Positions 54,127-62,968 of a stretch of 64,000 nucleotides of DNA are shown here, piece by piece. Location: contig NZ_AP019551.1 in NCBI RefSeq assembly GCF_009936215.1, positions 1,636,708-1,700,707 of the forward strand, given 5' to 3'. Origin of the DNA: Athalassotoga saccharophila (GTDB taxonomy: Bacteria; Thermotogota; Thermotogae; Mesoaciditogales; Mesoaciditogaceae). The notes under the pieces are model-generated. The model saw only the letters and a program-made list of their open reading frames with translations. It was not told the origin of the DNA and did no database searches. The stretch's first letter is position 1. Each line of letters starts with the position of its first letter. Position numbers and translations under genes: made by a program.

Positions 54127-54395
54127 AAATAGAGATTCAACTCTTTGCCACGAAAAGTACCGGAGTTGGTAAAAATGGAAGAGACAGCAATCCAAAATAT
54201 CTCGGTACAAAGGTTGGAGATGGCCAGATAGTAAGAAGTGGAAATATACTTGTAAGACAGCGCGGCACAAAAATATGGCCGGGTGAAAATGTTGGCCTTG
54301 GTAAAGATTTCACCCTTTTCGCCATCAAGGATGGCAAAGTCAAATTCGAAGTACGCAACGGAAGGAAATACGCAAAGGTGGAGGTCAATCAGTGA
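54123..54395 (+). CDS. rpmA: 50S ribosomal protein L27 with Prp-cleavable extension
   Basis: A 90-residue L27: [40 protein letters not shown]. It begins [14 protein letters not shown]; cleavage after Phe8 would give an ATKS N-terminus, in line with the Firmicutes QFF/A site. The mature N-terminus reaches the peptidyl-transferase centre. It overlaps prp by four bases. Confidence 0.96.
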   Translation: MKIEIQLFATKSTGVGKNGRDSNPKYLGTKVGDGQIVRSGNILVRQRGTKIWPGENVGLGKDFTLFAIKDGKVKFEVRNGRKYAKVEVNQ

Positions 54396-54973
54396 GCAAG
54401 GCAAAGCAAATATCTATAATAGGGATCTTCTCGGCACTTGCGACCCTTTTGATGCTTCTTGAAATCCCGATGCCGCAACTTGTGGGATTCAAGTACGATG
54501 GAAGTGAGATAGCCACTTTGATGGTCGGATTCATGATCGGACCATGGGCTGGCATTTTGACCGAGATAATCAAAGATTTGCTTTACTTTGCGATAAGAGG
54601 GACAGATATCATTGGTATATTGATGAATCTTGCCGCAGGAATCATCTTTGTGGGAACGGCATCGTGGATATACAAAATACACAAAACAAAGGTCAGAGCT
54701 GTCTTTTCAATGATCGCTGCAAGTCTTGCCACGACTGTCGGAATGGCAGGATTGAATCTCCTTGTTTATCCACCGTATTTGCATGTTTCTTACATTTTTA
54801 TATTGAAGGATTATCTTTGGATAATAGTGTTGTTTAACCTTCTTAAGACAGGCATAGACAGCACGGTCGTCTTTTTGGTGTATAAGAAAATTTCCACATT
54901 TTTCAAGGTTGAAAATTGGGAAGGTAAAAAATTTGTGGAGGGAAAATATGAGTCAAAAAACTTACCTCGCTAA
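54392..54973 (+). CDS. ribU: ECF transporter S component, riboflavin type (RibU)
   Basis: A 193-residue protein with about six membrane helices. [20 protein letters not shown] at the start, [38 protein letters not shown] and the GxxGxxxNxLAA-like [13 protein letters not shown] match RibU. The T. maritima riboflavin S component lies in the same place between rpmA and rplM. It captures riboflavin and uses a shared ECF energy module. GTG start overlapping the rpmA stop. The last 26 bases overlap rplM. Confidence 0.88.
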   Translation: MSKAKQISIIGIFSALATLLMLLEIPMPQLVGFKYDGSEIATLMVGFMIGPWAGILTEIIKDLLYFAIRGTDIIGILMNLAAGIIFVGTASWIYKIHKTKVRAVFSMIAASLATTVGMAGLNLLVYPPYLHVSYIFILKDYLWIIVLFNLLKTGIDSTVVFLVYKKISTFFKVENWEGKKFVEGKYESKNLPR

Positions 54974-55388
54974 GCCAGGAGAAGTTGAGAAAAAATGGTA
55001 CGTCATCGACGCTGCCGGCAAACCGGTAGGGCGTCTTGCAGTTGATATAGCAAGAATTTTGATGGGAAAAAATAAGGCAACATACACTCCCCACGTGGAC
55101 AACGGAGATTTTGTGATCGTGATAAATGCAGACAAAGTGATCTTGACCGGCAATAAACTCGACGATAAAGTTTACAGACGCCATTCAGGGTATCCCGGCA
55201 GGCTAAAAGAGATAAAGGCAAGGGATATGCTTGCAAGTCATCCCGAAAGAATGATAGAAATAACGGTCAAGGGTATGATGCCCAAAAATGTTCTTGGAAG
55301 GCACATGCTGAAAAAATTGAAAGTCTACAGTGGTTCCGAACATCCTCATATGGCTCAAAAGCCTCAACCTTTGTCCATCAATTTATGA
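54948..55388 (+). CDS. rplM: 50S ribosomal protein L13
   Basis: A 146-residue L13: [67 protein letters not shown]-like [19 protein letters not shown] and [17 protein letters not shown] five bases upstream sets the ATG at 54948; the frame is open back to 54909 inside ribU. It starts the rplM-rpsI pair. Confidence 0.96.
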   Translation: MSQKTYLAKPGEVEKKWYVIDAAGKPVGRLAVDIARILMGKNKATYTPHVDNGDFVIVINADKVILTGNKLDDKVYRRHSGYPGRLKEIKARDMLASHPERMIEITVKGMMPKNVLGRHMLKKLKVYSGSEHPHMAQKPQPLSINL

Positions 55389-55405
55389 AAGGAAGAGTGA
55401 ATTAA

Positions 55406-55816
55406 ATGGCCTCTACGTCTAACATCGTCTTTTACGGGACTGGAAGAAGGAAAACGGCCGTTGCGAGGGTTTATTTAAAGCCCGGGAGCGGGAAGATAGT
55501 TATAAATGAAAAAGAGTACCCATCATTCAAAGATTACCTCAAAAGTGAGGTACTCGAAATCATAACGAATTTGCCATTCACTGTTACAAATACGGTCAAC
55601 CAATTTGACATATTTTGCAGGGTAAACGGCGGAGGTCTTGAAGGACAGGCCGGGGCATTACAACTTGGTATAGCGAGAGCCCTTCTGAATTTCAACGAGA
55701 ATTTGAGATCACCTCTGCGCGCGAACAACCTGCTGACAAGAGATCCACGAATGGTCGAAAGAAAGAAATACGGAAAGAAAAAGGCAAGAAAGAGTCCGCA
55801 GTATTCAAAACGCTGA
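55406..55816 (+). CDS. rpsI: 30S ribosomal protein S9
   Basis: A 136-residue S9: FYGTGRRKTAVARVYLKPGSGKIVINEKE, VNGGGLEGQAGALQLGIARALL, and the C-terminal DPRMVERKKYGKKKARKSPQYSKR whose basic tail contacts P-site tRNA. GGAAGAG lies before the ATG. It follows rplM as in nearly all bacteria. Confidence 0.97.
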   Translation: MASTSNIVFYGTGRRKTAVARVYLKPGSGKIVINEKEYPSFKDYLKSEVLEIITNLPFTVTNTVNQFDIFCRVNGGGLEGQAGALQLGIARALLNFNENLRSPLRANNLLTRDPRMVERKKYGKKKARKSPQYSKR

Positions 55817-55819
55817 TTT

Positions 55820-57511
55820 GTGAAAAGTCTCGAGGAATTCAAATCGCAGTGCGACATAGTAAAAGTTGTGTCGCACTATGTTGTGCTTGAAAAAGCGGGA
55901 TCGAATTACAGAGGATTGTGCCCGTTCCACGAAGAAAAAACTCCTTCATTTTATGTCAATGCGGAAAAGGGCTTTTTTCACTGCTTTGGCTGTGGTGCAA
56001 GCGGTGATGTCATAGAATTTGTAAAAAAAATCGAAAATCTTTCATTTGGCGAAGCCGTTCAAAAGGTTGCCGATCTTTGCGGGATAGAATCTCCGCTCAC
56101 CGGTAAAGATGACGAATTCTCAAAATACGTCAAATTCACCCAAATGCTTTCGAAAACTTATACGGATATGATCTTTTCTCCAATTGGTAAGAATGCCCTT
56201 TCCTATCTTTTGAATGAAAGAAAGATGTCAATGGAAGATTTGAAGGAATTCGAAATAGGTTATGCTCCTCCAAATTCAACGGTGACAATTTCTGTTGCCA
56301 AAAAAGTTGGATTCGAGGAACAGAAATTATTTTCTTACGGTTTTTTGTCCCGCGGAAAGAATGGATCAACCTATGAATTTTTCAGAGACAGAATAATCTT
56401 TCCAATTAAAAACTCAAGCGGCAAAATAGTAGCCTTTGGTGGAAGGGCGATAGGTAATGTAGAGCCTAAGTACTTGAATTCACCAGAAAATAGGTATTTT
56501 TCTAAGTCAAAGGTGCTTTACCTTTTTGACAGGGCGAAAGAAAAGATGAAAAGTTTCGATTTCGCCATAATATGTGAGGGATACATGGACGCGATAGCCT
56601 TTCACAAAAATGGATTCGTCAATTCAGTTGCAGTACTCGGGGTAAACCTCACCGAAAATCACATAGAAAGCATAAAGAATTTCACCAAAAATCTGTTATT
56701 AGTGCTTGACAGTGATAGGGCCGGGGTAAATGCAATGGAGAAACTTTCCAAAGTCCTCTCAAAGTACGACTTAAACGTTAAGGTCCTTACCTTCACAGAC
56801 GCAAAAGATCCCGATGAGTATTTCAGAGTTCACAACAGAGATGATTTCAAAAAGACCCTCGACGGTGCGCTCGATTACTGGGAGTTCTATGTTAGAAGTA
56901 TAATAGGAAATACGGTTGATCTTCCAAAGGCCGTCAAAAAATTTGCCGATGCAACTAAGTGGATAGAATCTCCAATTCTTAAAAATACCCTATCAAGAAT
57001 AGCGGCCAAAACCTTGATGATAGACGAAAAGGAAATGATGTACGAGATGAAAACTATATATTCGAACAATTTGACACCTGAGAAAGTCAAAATAGAGCGA
57101 ATGAGTTTTGAGGATTCTATCGTGTATCTGCTTTTTGCCGGAGATGAGGTTAGATCTCGTCTGATCTCTGAAATAGAAGACAATTATCTTTCGAACTTCA
57201 CCAAAAAGATCTTTGATCTTGTCAAAGATGGTCATACCTCTCCACAGGAAATAATAAAGATGCTCGACGAAAATGAAAGCAAAAGGTTCTTCAAGATCAT
57301 AACTTACGATCCAAAGATTCAAAACATGGATGAAGCCGTAAATATGATAATTGTAAGGTTAAGGGAAAGGAAGATAAAATCCGAAATTGCAAAACTCGAA
57401 AGTGAGATGAAAAGCACGGAAGATTCCCAAAAGAAAAAGATTTTACAAAATAAGATGCTTTCTCTTTACGCCGTTTTGAAAGGAAAGCGAGGTGATATCG
57501 ATGGCCGATAG
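55820..57511 (+). CDS. dnaG: DNA primase
   Basis: A 563-residue DnaG that lays RNA primers at the replication fork. The zinc ribbon uses Cys34, His37, Cys55 and Cys58 ([22 protein letters not shown]). The core has [22 protein letters not shown], and the TOPRIM part holds [15 protein letters not shown] and LVLDSDRAG. The start is GTG three bases after the rpsI stop, with no clear ribosome site, so it is likely coupled to rpsI. Residues about 400-563 are the helicase-binding region and are less conserved. Confidence 0.95.
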   Translation: MKSLEEFKSQCDIVKVVSHYVVLEKAGSNYRGLCPFHEEKTPSFYVNAEKGFFHCFGCGASGDVIEFVKKIENLSFGEAVQKVADLCGIESPLTGKDDEFSKYVKFTQMLSKTYTDMIFSPIGKNALSYLLNERKMSMEDLKEFEIGYAPPNSTVTISVAKKVGFEEQKLFSYGFLSRGKNGSTYEFFRDRIIFPIKNSSGKIVAFGGRAIGNVEPKYLNSPENRYFSKSKVLYLFDRAKEKMKSFDFAIICEGYMDAIAFHKNGFVNSVAVLGVNLTENHIESIKNFTKNLLLVLDSDRAGVNAMEKLSKVLSKYDLNVKVLTFTDAKDPDEYFRVHNRDDFKKTLDGALDYWEFYVRSIIGNTVDLPKAVKKFADATKWIESPILKNTLSRIAAKTLMIDEKEMMYEMKTIYSNNLTPEKVKIERMSFEDSIVYLLFAGDEVRSRLISEIEDNYLSNFTKKIFDLVKDGHTSPQEIIKMLDENESKRFFKIITYDPKIQNMDEAVNMIIVRLRERKIKSEIAKLESEMKSTEDSQKKKILQNKMLSLYAVLKGKRGDIDGR

Positions 57512-58670
57512 CAACGCCGTAATAACTAAGAAAAAAATAGAGGCTTTGATCCAAAAGGGTAAGAAAAATGGTTACGTAACATACGCCGACATAGACAGCG
57601 CCATCCCCAATGATGAAGAATTAGATTCAAATCTGCTTGAAAAAATATACGAAATGCTCGAGAAGGAAAATATCGAGATTCACGATGAAGGTGAAGACAT
57701 CACAGATGAGGGTGAAGCCTACGTAGACACAGAAAGTTCTGAAGTCAAAAGATATCTCACGTATCTCGATGGCCAGCAGCCTTCCGTTTACGACAACGCC
57801 AATTTGAAAGATCCGGTCAAACTTTACCTCAAAGAGATAGGAAAGATACCTCTTCTTTCTCCAAGCGAAGAAAGAAAACTTGCCAGAAAAGCGGCGGCCG
57901 GCGACGAAAAGGCAAAACAAAAGTTGGCCGTTGCGAATTTGAGGCTGGTCGTTAGCATAGCGAAAAAATACATGGGCCGCGGACTGTCCTTTCTCGATCT
58001 GATACAGGAAGGAAACATAGGTCTTTTAAGGGCTGTAGACAAATTTGACTGGAAAAAGGGATACAAGTTCTCAACCTATGCCACATGGTGGATAAGGCAG
58101 GCAATCACACGTGCTATAGCGGATCAGGCAAGAACGATAAGGGTACCAGTCCACATGGTTGAGACGATAAACAAGATGAACAAGGTTATAAGAAATTACA
58201 TGCAGGAATATGGGACATATCCGACGATAGATGATCTGGCGCGTGAGATGGGAAAGCCGAAGGAGAAGATAAATGAGATTTTAAAAGCCGCAAGAGAGAC
58301 TATCTCTCTTGAGTCAACGGTTGGAAATGATGATGAATCAACGGTTGGAGATTTCGTCGAAGATCCGAATGTCCTCTCTCCAGAAGATGCGGCAGCCCAG
58401 ATGATACTTCATGAACAGATCGACAAAGTTCTCAACACGCTTAGTCCTCGTGAAGCCATGGTGCTCAAAATGAGATATGGTCTCATAGACGGTAAGGCAA
58501 AGACGCTTGAAGAAGTTGGTCAGTACTTCAACGTCACAAGAGAAAGAATAAGACAGATAGAGGTAAAGGCTTTAAGAAAATTAAGACATCCAAGCAGAAG
58601 CAAACATTTGAAAGTTTTCATGGGACTCGATGATGAATCAGAAGTAACGCAGAGTACGCAAGAAAAATAA
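57501..58670 (+). CDS. sigA: RNA polymerase primary sigma factor
   Basis: A 389-residue sigma-70: region 1.1-like N-terminus ([24 protein letters not shown]), region 1.2 [17 protein letters not shown], region 2 [47 protein letters not shown] in outline, region 3, and region 4.2 [38 protein letters not shown] sets the ATG at 57501; the GTG at 57492 is in the ribosome site. It overlaps dnaG by 11 bases and ends the operon. Confidence 0.97.
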   Translation: MADSNAVITKKKIEALIQKGKKNGYVTYADIDSAIPNDEELDSNLLEKIYEMLEKENIEIHDEGEDITDEGEAYVDTESSEVKRYLTYLDGQQPSVYDNANLKDPVKLYLKEIGKIPLLSPSEERKLARKAAAGDEKAKQKLAVANLRLVVSIAKKYMGRGLSFLDLIQEGNIGLLRAVDKFDWKKGYKFSTYATWWIRQAITRAIADQARTIRVPVHMVETINKMNKVIRNYMQEYGTYPTIDDLAREMGKPKEKINEILKAARETISLESTVGNDDESTVGDFVEDPNVLSPEDAAAQMILHEQIDKVLNTLSPREAMVLKMRYGLIDGKAKTLEEVGQYFNVTRERIRQIEVKALRKLRHPSRSKHLKVFMGLDDESEVTQSTQEK

Positions 58671-58697
58671 AAAAGGTGGATAAAATCCACCTTTTTT
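58671..58697. terminator. bidirectional terminator between sigA and the convergent nucleotidylyltransferase gene
   Basis: AAAAGGTGGAT (58671-58681) and ATCCACCTTTT (58685-58695) form an 11-pair stem with an AAA loop, flanked by A and T runs that make it work on both strands. Confidence 0.9.
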
Positions 58698-58698
58698 A

Positions 58699-59769
58699 TT
58701 ATCCCAATTTGATCGAACTGTAATCTCCTATTATGAAATTGTGAACCTTTGGCTTTTTGTCTATGCTCGATACATTCGCATTTTTTCCTATGATGCTTGC
58801 GTCTATTCTTACACCCACATTTCTTACAACGGCATTTTCAAGAAGAATCGAATTTTCCACTTCGGCGTTTTCGATTATCACGTTTTTGCCTATGGATGTG
58901 TAAGGACCTATGTAGGAATTTATTATCGTCGAGTTTTGATCTATCGAGACCGGACCGCGAATCACAGAATTCACTATTTCAACGCCTTCTTCTATGACTA
59001 TATGGCCTTCTATTTTTGTACCTCCATTTATTACTCCCATCTTCTTTGAATGTTTTACATTTTCGAGGATCCTTCTATTTGCTTCGAGAAGATCTTCGGG
59101 GCGGCCCGTATCCTTCCACCATCCGTATATTATATGGCCTTGAACCTTGTAATTATGCTCTATAAGGTATTGGATGGCATCCGTTATCTCGTACTCTCCT
59201 CTCCACGATGGCTTTATATTTGCTATACCATCGAAGATCGAAGAGTCAAAGATGTAGACTCCTATTATTGCAAGGTTGGACGGCGGATTTTGTGGCTTCT
59301 CAACGACTCTCGATATCGTATTTCCATTGACAACGGCAACGCCAAACCGTGAGGGATCGTCGACGGGGGTAAGAAGGATCGAAGCGTTCAACTTCTCTTT
59401 TTCAAAGTCTTTAACAAAGGTTACAAGATTTTCCTGAATAAGATTGTCTCCAAGGTACATCAAAAAAGGCTCTCCGTCGAGAAAATCCTTGGCCGTGCTA
59501 ACGGCATGGGCAAGGCCTTTGGGATCTGCCTGAATTATGTATGAAAGTTTTGCACCAAAGTTAGATCCGTCTCCGAGAGTTTCCTGAAAGGCCTGAATAT
59601 TTTCTGTGTTAACTATCATTCCTATTTCATTTATACCCGCTTCCTTTATCTTTTCTATGCTGTAAAGGATAACCGGTTTGTTTGCAACGGGTATAAGTTG
59701 TTTGGCACTTGTGAAAGTGAGAGGACGCAAACGCGTCCCCTTTCCGGCACACAGTATTATCGCTTTCAT
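58699..59769 (-). CDS. glucose-1-phosphate thymidylyltransferase, long form
   Basis: A 356-residue nucleotidylyltransferase: KAIILCAGKGTRLRPLTFTSAKQLIPVANKPV at the start, YLGDNLIQENL, GVAVV...RVVEKPQNPPSNLAIIGVYIF, GWWKDTGRPEDLLEANR. Residues about 245-356 are a left-handed beta-helix of hexapeptide repeats, as in the archaeal-type long RmlA. It makes dTDP-glucose for surface sugars; UDP- or other NDP-sugars are possible. The ATG overlaps the stop of the upstream flavoprotein gene. No other rml gene is nearby. Confidence 0.88.
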   Translation of the reverse strand: MKAIILCAGKGTRLRPLTFTSAKQLIPVANKPVILYSIEKIKEAGINEIGMIVNTENIQAFQETLGDGSNFGAKLSYIIQADPKGLAHAVSTAKDFLDGEPFLMYLGDNLIQENLVTFVKDFEKEKLNASILLTPVDDPSRFGVAVVNGNTISRVVEKPQNPPSNLAIIGVYIFDSSIFDGIANIKPSWRGEYEITDAIQYLIEHNYKVQGHIIYGWWKDTGRPEDLLEANRRILENVKHSKKMGVINGGTKIEGHIVIEEGVEIVNSVIRGPVSIDQNSTIINSYIGPYTSIGKNVIIENAEVENSILLENAVVRNVGVRIDASIIGKNANVSSIDKKPKVHNFIIGDYSSIKLG

Positions 59770-61118
59770 TTTTCTTTACAATTCAACTTTGCGTACGCGT
59801 CCAAGGCCGCCGTTATCAAAGGATAGACAACTGGCGAGGCCGTAACAAGCGGATGGGTACCTATTTGCAAAGTTGTTAAATCGGCAACGGTCATTCCACC
59901 TTGAATTGCCGTGCCAACAACGTTTATCATTTCTCCCACTGACTTTCCACCCATCATCTGGCAACCTATCAAAACACCGCTGCTCTTTGAAAAGATCAAT
60001 TTCACCTTTACCTTGCTCGTGTCTGGAATCGTTGCAGGGTGTCTGTCCACGGAGTTTGCAATCCCTATTTCAACATCAAAACCGCCATTTCTGGCATCTG
60101 TCTCATCGAGACCTGCAGCGGCAAAGATGAATCCTCCCACAGATGTTGAAAAGACGCTTAGATCTCCCTTTACCTGGCGTATCAATTTGAGATTGTAAAG
60201 ATTGGCAGCCGCGATTCTTGCATCAAAGGCCGCGACAGATGCAAGCATTAACTTGTTTGCACGCCTCGTAAAGAAATCTTTGTGCTCGGCGCAATCTCCT
60301 ATCGCAAAGACATCCATTTCGCTCGTTCTCATGTATTCATCGGTCCAAATTCCACCGCTTATACCAATAGAAAGGCCTGCTTCTTTGGCAAGGGTGCTCT
60401 CTGCCCTGTATCCTATCGAAAGAATCACAACTTCTGCGTCTACGCGTTCCCCGGATTCCAAAAGCACGCCTTCAACCTTTCCATGTCCCACGATTTCCTT
60501 TACTTTGCTCGAAGTCTTTATCTTTATGCCTTCATTCTCCATTATTTTTCTCGCCTCTTCGGAAAATTCCGGATCGAAGGCAACCGGTAAGACTCTATCG
60601 AGAGCCTCTATTATAGTTACGTCTTTTTTCGCCCTTCTCAGTTCATCGCTTACTTCCATGCCTATAAATCCAGCGCCGACTACTACCACTTTCTTTGAAT
60701 TGGACAGCGCTTCCTTAAGATTTTTTATCTGATTTATATCTTTTGGGACTGTAAAGACGTTTTTGAGATCGACTCCGGGAATCTTTGGCACTATTGGATT
60801 TGATCCGGTCGCAAGGACGAGTTTGTCGTATTCGAATTCCTTTCCAGAAGACGTAAAGACCTTTTTGGATTTCGGATCTATTCTTGTGACGACGTCATTC
60901 AAAACTTCGGCTCCGGCACTTTCTATTCCCTTTGTCGACATGATATCGCTTTCGACCTTGTCTAACGTGCTTATCGTGTAGGGAATACCACACGGCACCA
61001 AGGTGTCCTTTTCCTTTTTGATCATAAGAATTTTTTTCTTTGGGTAGGTAGCCAAAGCGGTGGAAACAAAACCTATTCCGGCCGCTCCTCCTCCAACTAC
61101 AACTACATCGTACTTCAT
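59766..61118 (-). CDS. FAD-dependent NADH oxidase / CoA-disulfide reductase-like protein
   Basis: A 450-residue flavoprotein: FAD motif VVVGGGAAGIGF, single redox Cys43 in LVPCGIPYTIS, LVLATGSNPIVPKIPG, NAD motif VVVVGAGFIGMEVSDELR, FAIGDCAEH, and the dimerisation domain HPATIPDTSKVKVKLIFSKSSGVLIGCQMMGG. The single Cys type includes CoA-disulfide reductases, NADH oxidases and NADH-dependent sulfur reductases of Thermotogales and Pyrococcus. The exact acceptor cannot be told. It overlaps the next gene by four bases. Confidence 0.88.
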   Translation of the reverse strand: MKYDVVVVGGGAAGIGFVSTALATYPKKKILMIKKEKDTLVPCGIPYTISTLDKVESDIMSTKGIESAGAEVLNDVVTRIDPKSKKVFTSSGKEFEYDKLVLATGSNPIVPKIPGVDLKNVFTVPKDINQIKNLKEALSNSKKVVVVGAGFIGMEVSDELRRAKKDVTIIEALDRVLPVAFDPEFSEEARKIMENEGIKIKTSSKVKEIVGHGKVEGVLLESGERVDAEVVILSIGYRAESTLAKEAGLSIGISGGIWTDEYMRTSEMDVFAIGDCAEHKDFFTRRANKLMLASVAAFDARIAAANLYNLKLIRQVKGDLSVFSTSVGGFIFAAAGLDETDARNGGFDVEIGIANSVDRHPATIPDTSKVKVKLIFSKSSGVLIGCQMMGGKSVGEMINVVGTAIQGGMTVADLTTLQIGTHPLVTASPVVYPLITAALDAYAKLNCKEK

Positions 61119-61134
61119 TTACAACATCTCCTTT

Positions 61135-62946
61135 TTACTTTAATATGATAAGTAGAAGCCCAATTAATACCAAAATTCCACCGATTATCACGATCTCTTT
61201 GAGAAAAGTGTAATGACCCTTTTCTATGACAACGTTAGTTTGCGCCGTCATTGTTTGACCATAACTTTCGACCGTTGCAACGACCTTGTAGACTCCGTCA
61301 GGCAATATCTGGCCATCTAAAGACTTACCGTCCCACGTAACACTCGACACCCCGTATGAGGCATCGTAATTTCTGTACCATACAAGCGTGTCTCCGGAAT
61401 AAACACTTATCTGAACATATCCGTTCCTGCTTAAATTAACGTAAAAGTTTGTTGTATCCTCAAACCAGTCCCCATTTGGACTGAAGGGATTGGGCTGGGC
61501 TTTCAAAGAAATCTCGAGCGGTTTCAGAGTCAAACTCGCATTTAAAGTCGTCGTCTGCTGAAAATTGAATGCCATCGTCGATTTGTAGGGCATATACTGT
61601 GGATTGGATATTTCTACTTCGTGTGATCCAACGGGCACGAAGATTCCCTTGTTTGGATTTTCTATCTTTCCATAAGATTTACCGTCTATTCTGACATCGA
61701 TGGGATAAACATTTGAGTTGACCATCAACATTCCAGCCTGAGAAAGGTTAACGGAAAGGAAATTGTCTCCAGAAATGAGATTGTAATTCATAGTCTGGCT
61801 TATGTACCATTCTTTCGAGAATCTCAACTCATGATATCCCACAGGAATTCCCGTTATGTAAGCATAACCAAGATAGCCCGTTCCTCCGGCGTAGACTCCG
61901 TCGATGTATATCTGAACGTAAGGCTGAGAATATACGTAAAGGTTCCCGGCAAGCGGTACAAGGTTAACATTAAGATAGGTTGTCTGTCCGGGATTAACAA
62001 GGACCATCGAATTGTAATAACTCTCGTAACCATTCAAAGTCACCGAAACGTTGTGGTATCCACTGCTTAAGGTTAGAGTTTGATTCCCGTTTCCGACAAA
62101 TTGACCGTCGACATATACATTGGCAGATGAAGGATTGACACTTATCGAAAGAGTACCATTTATCTGTTGCTGAATTGGAACAAGGGGAATGTTGATATTC
62201 TTTTCCTCGCCAATGCCTATATAAATTTCCCCGTTCCATGGCTGATAACCGTTCATCGAGATCGAGAGGTTATGGTATCCGGCAGATACGCTAAAAGCAA
62301 CAGGGCTATTTCCCGAATACTTTCCATCCAAAATCACATGTGCCCCAGACGGAACCGTTTGAACATTTAGCAAAGTCTTGACTCCGGCGTTAAGATAAAA
62401 GTATGTCCATGCAGTCCATTTTTGGGGGGACACAACAATCGATTTGACGATTGCCTCCTTGAATTTTACAAAATCTTCCTTTTGAACTGTTTCGAATTCC
62501 AAAAAAGGATTTTTCTCTGACAAAGTTCCTCCGAGTTCCAAAGGCTGCGATGAAAGTACAAATTCCACAAGTTCTATACCGGATCGCGTGCCAGATACCG
62601 TCAACGTGTAAGAAGATCCGGAAGGTATTTTGTAAGTTCCGGGTTTAAAGAAATTCTCTTTTTGGTAGTAATTTGGGAAGATCTGGGTTACATTACCGTA
62701 CTGTGGCATATCAAATATGTAAAGGTACCCTTCCTTCTTTAATTTGACCGTGAAATAGATCTTCTCGCCAGATTTGTACTCACTTCCTTCAGGCTTATTC
62801 ATCGAAACGGCTATAACGTCATTCGGTTCCAAAGTTATCAATTTTGCCGAAGCGAGAGATTCTACCTCGGATGGTATCTTCGCCTCTGCCGCTATCATGA
62901 TCCCCCCGATCAACAGCAGAAAAGACAGTAAAAATATCTTTCTCAT
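61135..62946 (-). CDS. envelope protein with DUF4384-like, PEGA-repeat and Ig-like domains
   Basis: A 603-residue exported protein: signal peptide (residues 1-20), a DUF4384-like domain (about 40-125; VIAVSMNKPEGSEYKSGEKIYFTVKLKKEGYLYIF), then several PEGA repeats (about 195-470; VPSGAHVILDGKYSGNSPVAF, NPSSANVYVDGQFVGNGNQ, QPYVQIYIDGVYAGG, YPIDVRIDGKSYG), an Ig/FlgD-like domain (PNPFSPNGDWFEDTTNF, LPDGVYKVVATV) and one C-terminal membrane segment (581-602) ending in a single Lys. It is likely anchored in the inner membrane and may bind cell-surface glycan. Its start is preceded by AGGAGG. Confidence 0.85.
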   Translation of the reverse strand: MRKIFLLSFLLLIGGIMIAAEAKIPSEVESLASAKLITLEPNDVIAVSMNKPEGSEYKSGEKIYFTVKLKKEGYLYIFDMPQYGNVTQIFPNYYQKENFFKPGTYKIPSGSSYTLTVSGTRSGIELVEFVLSSQPLELGGTLSEKNPFLEFETVQKEDFVKFKEAIVKSIVVSPQKWTAWTYFYLNAGVKTLLNVQTVPSGAHVILDGKYSGNSPVAFSVSAGYHNLSISMNGYQPWNGEIYIGIGEEKNINIPLVPIQQQINGTLSISVNPSSANVYVDGQFVGNGNQTLTLSSGYHNVSVTLNGYESYYNSMVLVNPGQTTYLNVNLVPLAGNLYVYSQPYVQIYIDGVYAGGTGYLGYAYITGIPVGYHELRFSKEWYISQTMNYNLISGDNFLSVNLSQAGMLMVNSNVYPIDVRIDGKSYGKIENPNKGIFVPVGSHEVEISNPQYMPYKSTMAFNFQQTTTLNASLTLKPLEISLKAQPNPFSPNGDWFEDTTNFYVNLSRNGYVQISVYSGDTLVWYRNYDASYGVSSVTWDGKSLDGQILPDGVYKVVATVESYGQTMTAQTNVVIEKGHYTFLKEIVIIGGILVLIGLLLIILK

Positions 62947-62968
62947 GGATACCTCCTTTCTTTACATA

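Noticed and set aside
58699-61118. Start of a dTDP-rhamnose operon
   Set aside because: Only the nucleotidylyltransferase is present; the overlapping neighbour is a redox flavoprotein, not RmlB, C or D.
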